Shown in pieces: positions 15,295-19,721 of a DNA stretch of 19,721 nucleotides (its first letter is position 1; every line of letters begins with the position of its first letter). Origin of the DNA: CAZSLZ01 sp964607865 (GTDB lineage: Bacteria; Vulcanimicrobiota; JAJTBE01; CAZSLZ01); contig CAZSLZ010000049.1 of assembly GCA_964607865.1 (NCBI GenBank), positions 1-19,721 of the forward strand. The letters run 5' to 3'. The position numbers were made by a program, and so were the translations under genes. The notes beneath the pieces are model-generated. The model was not told the origin of the DNA and made no database searches. It worked only from the letters and a program-made list of their open reading frames with translations.

Positions 15295-15508
15295 ATTTCA
15301 AAAAACATGGCAATCTAAAGAAATGCCATCATTGCGGGGTTCAGAGATATTCTAGTAATCTCAATTCAGATCGGGTTAACTCCCAACTCACTTAGCTCTG
15401 GATGTGAGCATAAGCTCCTTTCCAAAAGTCATTCCGAACTTGTTTCGGAATCAATAACTAAAATGTTTACCTGATAAATCCAGAAACAATTTCAGAAAGA
15501 CATGGCAA
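15295..15508. repeat. Near-direct repeat pair around 19-20 bases
   Basis: ATTTCAAAAAACATGGCAA (15295-15313) and ATTTCAGAAAGACATGGCAA (15489-15508) share 17 of 20 aligned positions, counting one gap and two substitutions. A shared ACCTG(T/A)TA precedes each by 16-20 bases. The copies are 194 bases apart in the same orientation, which suggests a dispersed or tandem repeat family. Confidence 0.55.
15431..15451. repeat. REP-like palindromic hairpin
   Basis: ATTCCGAA (15431-15438) and TTCGGAAT (15444-15451) form a perfect 8-bp stem with a CTTGT loop. The unit GTCATTCCGAACTTGTTTCG is very like short palindromes that are scattered in many copies in intergenic regions of other bacteria. Only one copy is in this window. 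Confidence 0.55.
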
Positions 15509-15533
15509 CGCCAAAACAGAAAAAATGAAAAAA

Positions 15534-15563
15534 TTGACTTCTCGAAAATGGGCGATGTATAGA
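15534..15563 (+). promoter_or_regulatory. Possible orphan promoter upstream of a structured region
   Basis: TTGACT (15534-15539) and TATAGA (15558-15563) with an 18-base spacer. No open frame starts downstream on this strand; instead a run of potential hairpins ends in a strong stem. Confidence 0.4.
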
Positions 15564-15708
15564 AACCCACAAAGACCAAACTTTCAAAGCCGGGAAATCA
15601 GCTTGCCGGTTCAGTTTGGCAGAACCCGTAAGAACTTACCCGCGCTGTTGCGGGGTTTAAGGGGTAAAAACAAATAAATCACAGATGATATCTGTGATTC
15701 ACATTTTT
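15564..15708 (+). ncRNA. Candidate small structured RNA, unassigned
   Basis: Downstream of a promoter-like element lie three potential stems: 15603-15612 with 15622-15631 (nine pairs and one C/C mismatch); CCCGC 15639-15643 with GCGGG 15650-15654; and a perfect 10-bp stem 15677-15686 with 15690-15699, followed after four bases by T5. TTACCC (15636-15641) could alternatively pair with GGGTAA (15662-15667), competing with the second stem. I compared it by eye with 6S, SRP RNA, tmRNA and common riboswitches and found no match. It could simply be intergenic repeats plus a terminator. Confidence 0.3.
15677..15708. terminator. Likely bidirectional terminator in convergent region
   Basis: The arms AATCACAGAT and ATCTGTGATT form a perfect 10-bp stem with a GAT loop. 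The plus side continues CACATTTTTG. On the minus strand the stem is followed by TATTTGTTTTTACC. It could end read-through from gcvT or the upstream candidate RNA on one side and from the lipoprotein gene on the other. Confidence 0.55.
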
Positions 15709-16055
15709 GAATGGAGCTGTTTGCAAAACTGAAATCAGGCATATAAGAATACAAATATATCGTTTATACTATCTGTTCATTCAAGAAAACAGAAAATTTA
15801 CAGGGAAATTCGGCAAAATTGAAGACAGTTAAAAGAGGAAGATGCCGAGTCCGCTCATCTGAAATCCACTCCTGATTAGGTGGAACCAATCTTTCGACAT
15901 TTTTTCGGTCAAAAATAAGATGCGAACGGGGCCTTCTGTATTCTCTCAGGTAAATATCCTCGTATTTTAAGCTCCTGAAGAACCTCCTATTTTTTTCTTG
16001 GCCCACACACCTTAATTCCCTTGAAAATTTTGTCTAAATTTCAGGGCCCACTACA

Positions 16056-17678
16056 TTATTCCGCATTTTTGATGGTGAAAAGATACTGGTTAGTTCCTAC
16101 ATAAAGTGCGTTTTTATGATCAAAATATAATCCACCGTATTCATGGCAATAATCTACTCCACGTCCCAGGGGAATCGTCCAGATAACCCGGCCGTCATAA
16201 GCATCAATGGCTGAGATTTGATATATTGCCTCTTCGTTTTCCGAGAATAAGTCATCCCACTGACCGGTGTGAGCAAAAATGATACCACTTTCACGACAGA
16301 GCATTGACATTGCGAAGAAACAAACATCCTGATTGTACCAGGTGGTCGAAGCTGGGGCCTGCTCATTTGGAGAGTTGAGGTCAATTCTTACCATACCTGG
16401 TTCATTAGGAATCAGTTGAGAATTTGGCCAATTTGCAGTATGTCCGTAATTGTTTTCAGCGACAATCGTTGAACCCACCGCAATGAATGAAGCTTCATCG
16501 CAACCCTTATTATCAGGAAGGATTGGAATTTCGGCAACCAGAGAGCCATCTTGCTGATCAACTACAACCACATTGAATTTAGGCGCATCGTTATCAGCAA
16601 AGGTTACATATTTCCTGCCGTTGGCGGAGTTTAACATAATACTGGGCGTGGTACCGGATCCGATATTTTTGAGCCCGGTTTTCATAATCCCACAATTTTT
16701 GTAATTGTAACTCCACCTTTGCCCTATAATTTGAGTTTCAGGATTATAAGAAAAGGATTGCAGCAAACCCCATGTAGTTCTACCGTTTTCATCCACCCCG
16801 TTGGTAACAAAATAAACGCCGTCTTTATCCACTGCTAATGTGTTATTATTCCACTGGTCAGTTAATTCAATGCTGGCCATCAATTTTGTAACGGCACCAT
16901 TTTGTTGATTCCGGTCCGGAGTTACTTCAACCACGGCAATATAAGCTGGGGTTATGAGTTCATTCTGTTGAAAATTATATTTTCCGGCAATAAGGCACCA
17001 ATAAAGATTGGGATTCTCCTGGTCCCACACCGGAAGGGTAGCGTATAAGCTATTGTTTTCTGATGATCCGGTAGCTAACTCTACTATATCTGCACTTTGC
17101 CAAAGCGGAGTAATTTCATAAATCTCTTTTCTGGCTTCCACATTTGATGTCGGGAAGCATTTCATCTTATTATCACCCACAACAACTGCATTATCGTTGT
17201 TATTCATAAAAAAGTAACCGCCGCCGAAAGTGCCCGGTACCAGGTGAGCTGTGGGTGTAGCAGTTAAAATCTGTAAATTTTCATCAAAAACGATAAGTCG
17301 ATATGTTTGAGTCTGATACTCCAGAGAAACCCCTATCATCTGATTATTGCTGTTACAGGCCATGATAGGTGTAAATCCATAAGGGTTATATTTTTTAATC
17401 ATTTTAAGCCTTGAACCGGTAGGCCCCTGAAGGCCAACACTTTCAGAACAATAACTATCCTGATGCCCACCACTCCAGTTATTTTCACCCATCCATGGAT
17501 TCTGCGCCAGATTGATTCCTGAAAAAATATTATTTGAGCTTACAGCAGGAACCACATCATAATAAGTTGTTGCATTCGAGGTTCCGCTTGTGTTAGAATC
17601 CTCGGATGAACAAGAAACTAGAAGAACCGCAATAACAAAAAAGAATATTCCAACTATTAACAGTCTGTTATTTTTCAT
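16056..17678 (-). CDS. Large lipoprotein, probable beta-propeller, unknown function
   Basis: 540-aa predicted lipoprotein: hydrophobic segment LLIVGIFFFVIAVLL, lipobox LVSC with Cys23, then a Ser/Thr/Asn-rich linker. The mature part is rich in Asn, Gly and Tyr and in beta-strand patterns. The C-terminus (AIDAYDGRVIWTIPLG, then LYVGTNQYLFTI) looks like a PQQ/WD-type propeller blade, and IYQISAIDAYDG, FNVVVVDQQDGSLVAEI and YRLIVFDENLQI are further blade-like units. No catalytic motif is recognised. At least eight Cys in the mature region (for example in DSYCSES, FIKNCG-like and CHEYGG contexts) could form disulfides. The ATG at 17678 has GGGAGG 12 bases upstream, somewhat far, but no other start fits. 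It has no close neighbour on its strand and no clear terminator directly after it. Confidence 0.75.
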   Translation of the reverse strand: MKNNRLLIVGIFFFVIAVLLVSCSSEDSNTSGTSNATTYYDVVPAVSSNNIFSGINLAQNPWMGENNWSGGHQDSYCSESVGLQGPTGSRLKMIKKYNPYGFTPIMACNSNNQMIGVSLEYQTQTYRLIVFDENLQILTATPTAHLVPGTFGGGYFFMNNNDNAVVVGDNKMKCFPTSNVEARKEIYEITPLWQSADIVELATGSSENNSLYATLPVWDQENPNLYWCLIAGKYNFQQNELITPAYIAVVEVTPDRNQQNGAVTKLMASIELTDQWNNNTLAVDKDGVYFVTNGVDENGRTTWGLLQSFSYNPETQIIGQRWSYNYKNCGIMKTGLKNIGSGTTPSIMLNSANGRKYVTFADNDAPKFNVVVVDQQDGSLVAEIPILPDNKGCDEASFIAVGSTIVAENNYGHTANWPNSQLIPNEPGMVRIDLNSPNEQAPASTTWYNQDVCFFAMSMLCRESGIIFAHTGQWDDLFSENEEAIYQISAIDAYDGRVIWTIPLGRGVDYCHEYGGLYFDHKNALYVGTNQYLFTIKNAE

Positions 17679-17794
17679 ATTAATAATTAACCTCCCAAGT
17701 TTATATAGTTAGAGTATTCATTTTCTTTAAAAGAATACCTTTAAAATAATTTAAATATTTATTAAAAATCTAATCATATTATTCATTCTGATAT

Positions 17795-17847
17795 GCCCCC
17801 CATTATCTGAAAAAACGTACCAAGTTATGGTTGTTCAGCCAGGGGGC
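17795..17847. repeat. Nested imperfect hairpin of about 53 bases
   Basis: GCCCCC (17795-17800) pairs with GGGGGC (17842-17847). Inside it CTGAA (17807-17811) pairs with TTCAG (17834-17838), and inside that ACC (17819-17821) with GGT (17829-17831). It could be a transposon-end relic or a structured leader; no matching partner end is seen in the window. Confidence 0.4.
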
Positions 17848-17870
17848 TTGTCAGGTGTGCCAAAACGAAT

Positions 17871-17903
17871 AAAAAAAAGATAGCACTGATAAAAGAGCTA
17901 TCT
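17871..17903 (-). terminator. Intrinsic terminator downstream of the 215-aa membrane protein gene
   Basis: On the minus strand AGATAGC and GCTATCT form a 7-bp stem with a 12-base loop, followed by a run of about eight T. It lies 248 bases after the stop of the gene ending at 18151. Confidence 0.75.
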
Positions 17904-18150
17904 GTGGGGTTTACACAAAAATTATGGCATTGCCGCAGAGGATTTATAGTTCTTTTGAAATTTTGTATTTCTATCAGGACTTACTGTTTTTGGAGATAGT
18001 TTTTATTCTTATGATATTTATATTCTGACATCTGTTCTATTTTCCTATCCACGTACTTCCTGAAAACAACACTAAAAATTAATAACCTTAAATCAAGGAC
18101 CAGCTTGAAAGATAATCTATGGTTCTTACAAATGGTGTAACCTATGACAG

Positions 18151-18798
18151 TTACAGAGTCCCGGTTTCTATTCTTAAGTCCTTCCAATGACGATATACAT
18201 CATAATCGCCAGAATACATTTTTCCCCTAAGGTTTCTGTTTTTAAACTTAAATTCTGCCGAGTATTGGTTCGACAGGGGTGCTCTATCAGACAAAGAAAT
18301 TATAGCCTGTTCCGGTTCACAAATATAGATTTCATCTCCGGGCATCCTTAAAAATACTGCATATTTCTCCAGAAAAAATCCTTTCCAGTTATAAGCTCTA
18401 TATTCACGTCCATTTCGTTTTTTTGCAACCCATACTTCTTCCAAAAATGGAATAACATTTATGTACTTTTTTTCATTTATATTTACCAGTTGAGTAACCA
18501 GGTTTTCCAACTTAACAACTTTCGACGAGTGGTTCTTTAGAAGGTTTTTTTTCTTTTTGTTAGCCTTGTTCTTAAAATCCACCCCTAAGGCTAAACTGAT
18601 TAAGATCCCGGATACCGCCATAGCAATATAAATGGGGCTCTCAGGTTGAACGATTAACAAAACCAAAGTAGCAAAAAAACCTATACCGGTTCCTTTAAAA
18701 TATGCTTTTGACTTCTCATCTAATTTCTTGTAACTTGACCATGGCGCATCAATGTCAACAAATTCATCGAAGTCTATGTGGTTTAGCTCAAGACTCAT
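18151..18798 (-). CDS. Two-pass membrane protein, unknown function
   Basis: 215-aa protein that I do not recognise. An acidic N-terminus (residues 1-25) precedes two hydrophobic segments: about 36-53 (GIGFFATLVLLIVQP) and 57-75 (IAMAVSGILISLALGV). A long Lys-rich helix (76-115, KNKANKKKKNLLKN) follows, then a beta-rich soluble domain (about 118-215) with WKGFFLEKYAVFLRM and EIYICEPEQAIISLSD. The layout, two helices then a cytosolic basic domain, resembles bacterial PH-like or YcxB-like membrane proteins, but this is only a shape comparison. The ATG has AAAGGAG five bases upstream, a strong site. The gene is monocistronic between a terminator and the IS remnant. GC content is low, like its surroundings. 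Confidence 0.7.
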   Translation of the reverse strand: MSLELNHIDFDEFVDIDAPWSSYKKLDEKSKAYFKGTGIGFFATLVLLIVQPESPIYIAMAVSGILISLALGVDFKNKANKKKKNLLKNHSSKVVKLENLVTQLVNINEKKYINVIPFLEEVWVAKKRNGREYRAYNWKGFFLEKYAVFLRMPGDEIYICEPEQAIISLSDRAPLSNQYSAEFKFKNRNLRGKMYSGDYDVYRHWKDLRIETGTL

Positions 18799-19092
18799 CT
18801 TTACTCCTTTCTATATCTTATTCTTACGATTCTTTTCAGCATTTAACTGTAGCGTCCTTCAAGCTCCTTTTGCAATAACAAGGATCTTATAGAAATGTTG
18901 AGAAAATGAGTTTTTAAAGCTTGCAAAATTAGCTAAAATGCTCTATAATTGTCACTGCATTTCAAAATACATATCAACAATGTGTTCAAAAAAACACTTT
19001 CAAAAATATCATATCAGTGCTCTTCCCCCGAAAAGGCTGTAAAGTGGTAGGGAAAGTTAAGATACATTTCAAAATTCTTGTCTGATATGTTT

Positions 19093-19224
19093 TTATCCTT
19101 TCTGGGTTTCAATTTTTTTATAAATCTCTTCCTCAAAAATTTCTGGACATTTATATCCCAGGGACAAATGTCGCCAGTAATTGTTGTGGAAAATCTCGAT
19201 TCTACCATTTCGCTTGCAATAAAT
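19093..19224 (-). pseudogene. IS3 orfB (DDE transposase) C-terminal fragment
   Basis: In the frame ending at TAA 19095-19093 the translation includes RIEIFHNNYWRHLSLGYKCP followed by EIFEEE, the C-terminal signature of IS3-family transposases (equivalent to 'IEVFYNRxRxHSxLGYxxPxEFE'). The HTH_21 region and the DDE catalytic core are absent: the fragment begins only 35 bases after the orfA stop, so an internal deletion of roughly 200-240 codons has occurred. The sequence upstream in this frame reaches a stop at 19248-19246. Confidence 0.75.
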
Positions 19225-19258
19225 TTCTTTTTGCCGATCACCTCCTTACATTTCAGGG

Positions 19259-19529
19259 TTAAAAATTTTTCTTAATTACGGTTTTCAATGCATCCACTTC
19301 GAGATCACCCTCCGCCAGAAGCTTCTTCAGCTGACGGTTTTCATCTTCCTGAACCTTAAGCCTTCTGAGCTTCCGACACCGACAACCCGGAATACTTGTT
19401 TCGCCAGTTGTAGAATGTGGCACCGGAAATCCTGTGCTTGCGGCAAATCCCTTTGACAGTATCAACCCCGGATTCAGCTTCCTCCAGAATACTGATAATC
19501 TTCTCAACACTAAACCTGCTCTTTTTCAT
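19259..19529 (-). pseudogene. IS3 orfA (transposase helix-turn-helix subunit), one-base frameshift
   Basis: From ATG 19529 (AAAGGAGAG seven bases upstream) the first frame reads MKKSRFSVEKIISILEEAES and continues through a DNA-binding helix-turn-helix (GICRKHRISGATFYNWRNKYSG) to SVSEAQKA, then a stop at 19358-19356. The neighbouring frame carries on with RRLKVQEDENRQLKKLLAEG and DLEVDALKTVIKKNF to 19259, the leucine-zipper-like end of orfA. Removing one base in CAGAAGG (about 19362-19368) rejoins them as SEARRLKVQEDENR, the usual family spacing. So the gene was inactivated by a single-base insertion. Confidence 0.8.
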
Positions 19530-19630
19530 CTGAACTCTCCTTTAACATTTCTTCAATTTTACTATGCTAATTTATGAATGTCCAGAATTCGGGAAGCAGG
19601 TCAAGAAGCCCTTATTATATATAAATCTTA

Positions 19631-19652
19631 TTATTGTTAATATTAACAATAA
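19631..19652. promoter_or_regulatory. 22-bp perfect palindrome, possible operator
   Basis: TTATTGTTAATATTAACAAT extended by AA reads the same on both strands across 22 bases (19631-19652) with no loop, as dimeric repressor sites do. It sits about 28 bases outside the IS remnant, in AT-rich sequence with no gene before the window end. AT-richness raises the chance of a random palindrome. Confidence 0.4.
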
Positions 19653-19721
19653 ATAAAGAAAATAAAGAGTTAAAGGAATAAGAGGCTACGCATAAACTCC
19701 GCGCACATTGTTTTTTCTTCC

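Larger units (their letters stand above)
15165..16055. other. Gene-free stretch between gcvT and the 540-aa lipoprotein
   Basis: About 890 bases between convergent genes with no convincing coding frame. It holds REP-like hairpins (15307-15329 and 15431-15451), a near-direct repeat (15295-15313 and 15489-15508), a candidate structured RNA (15564-15708) and an 80-codon minus-strand frame that I do not accept as a gene. The sequence looks like accumulated small repeats rather than a decayed single gene. Confidence 0.5.
17679..18150. other. Gene-poor stretch with long hairpin and terminator
   Basis: About 470 bases separating two minus-strand genes. It contains an AT-rich upstream region for the lipoprotein gene (17700-17790), a nested imperfect hairpin (17795-17847), a minus-strand terminator (17871-17903), and about 245 bases in which I see nothing convincing. 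Confidence 0.5.
19014..19603 (-). mobile_element. Decayed IS3-family element (IS407-like), internally deleted
   Basis: About 590 bases, against roughly 1.2-1.3 kb for an intact IS3 element. On the minus strand it carries a frameshifted orfA (19529 to 19259) and the last ~45 codons of orfB (19224 to 19093). Its probable ends are imperfect inverted repeats: the plus-strand left end TGCTCTTCCCCCGAA (near 19018) and the minus-strand right end GACCTGCTTCCCGAA (near 19588-19602). Both genes are broken, so it cannot move by itself. Exact ends and target duplication are not determined. Confidence 0.75.

Noticed and set aside
15301..15710. CRISPR array
   Set aside because: The repeats here are only two near-copies 194 bases apart with unrelated flanks, not regularly spaced, and no cas genes are present.
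15764..16006. 80-codon minus-strand open frame with GTG start
   Set aside because: The start has AAGGTG almost touching it, too close to act as a ribosome binding site. No family is recognisable and the C-terminal part looks like translated AT-rich spacer. Conservation in relatives would be needed to accept it.
17981..18187. 68-codon minus-strand frame overlapping the 215-aa gene
   Set aside because: It overlaps the real gene's 3' end in another frame, has no ribosome binding site and shows no protein-like pattern.
19014..19241. 75-codon minus-strand frame over the IS end
   Set aside because: The genuine coding signal there is the orfB fragment in another frame (NNYWRHLSLGY); this frame is its shadow.

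Overview
The window carries ordinary bacterial chromosomal genes with canonical sigma-70 style promoters and AGGAGG ribosome binding sites. GTG and TTG starts are frequent. Two proteins carry lipoprotein signal peptides and one operon encodes pseudopilins. The Zn-ribbon/PQQ-repeat Ser/Thr kinase, cdaA-cdaR (c-di-AMP) and type IV pseudopilins together suggest an uncultured, probably diderm, deep-branching bacterium of the kind recovered in metagenomes. I cannot name a phylum from sequence alone. No rRNA, tRNA or CRISPR array is visible.

Layout. Positions 1-1380: 3' part of a GH63-like (mannosyl/glucosylglycerate hydrolase type) glycosidase and its terminator. 1400-3184 (minus): tyrS followed by a YbjN-like protein. 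3349-4383: a beta-propeller lipoprotein. 4505-8230: a compact operon of four pseudopilin-like proteins (GspH/FimT, PilX, PilV/GspI, PilW/GspJ) plus a small basic protein, with its own extended -10 promoter and a terminator. 8341-9265: two small membrane proteins, one rich in CxxC motifs. They converge on 9281-11389 (minus), a Ser/Thr kinase with an N-terminal zinc ribbon and a C-terminal PQQ-like propeller. 11546-12052: a YgjP-like metallopeptidase-fold protein. 12140-13901: cdaA and cdaR, overlapping, under a near-consensus promoter. 14055-15164: gcvT.

The last 4.5 kb is looser. A gene-free stretch of about 890 bases after gcvT holds REP-like hairpins, a near-direct repeat and a possible orphan structured RNA. 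It is followed by a 540-aa lipoprotein (minus), a second gene-poor stretch with a long imperfect hairpin and a minus-strand terminator, a 215-aa membrane protein, and a decayed IS3-family element. In that element orfA has a one-base insertion and orfB is reduced to its last ~45 codons. A 22-bp perfect palindrome lies just outside it.

How the genes work together: clear functional links exist within the pseudopilin operon (minor pilin/secretion tip complex) and within cdaA-cdaR (c-di-AMP synthase and its regulator). The Zn-ribbon membrane proteins beside the kinase may be partners, but that is inference from position only. The strongest leads for something unusual are the CdaA active-site motif reading RHL instead of RHR, the possible non-coding RNA near 15.57-15.70 kb, the Zn-ribbon/kinase cluster, and the compositional break inside the PilV-like gene. 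I do not see convincing evidence of a wholly new multi-gene system.
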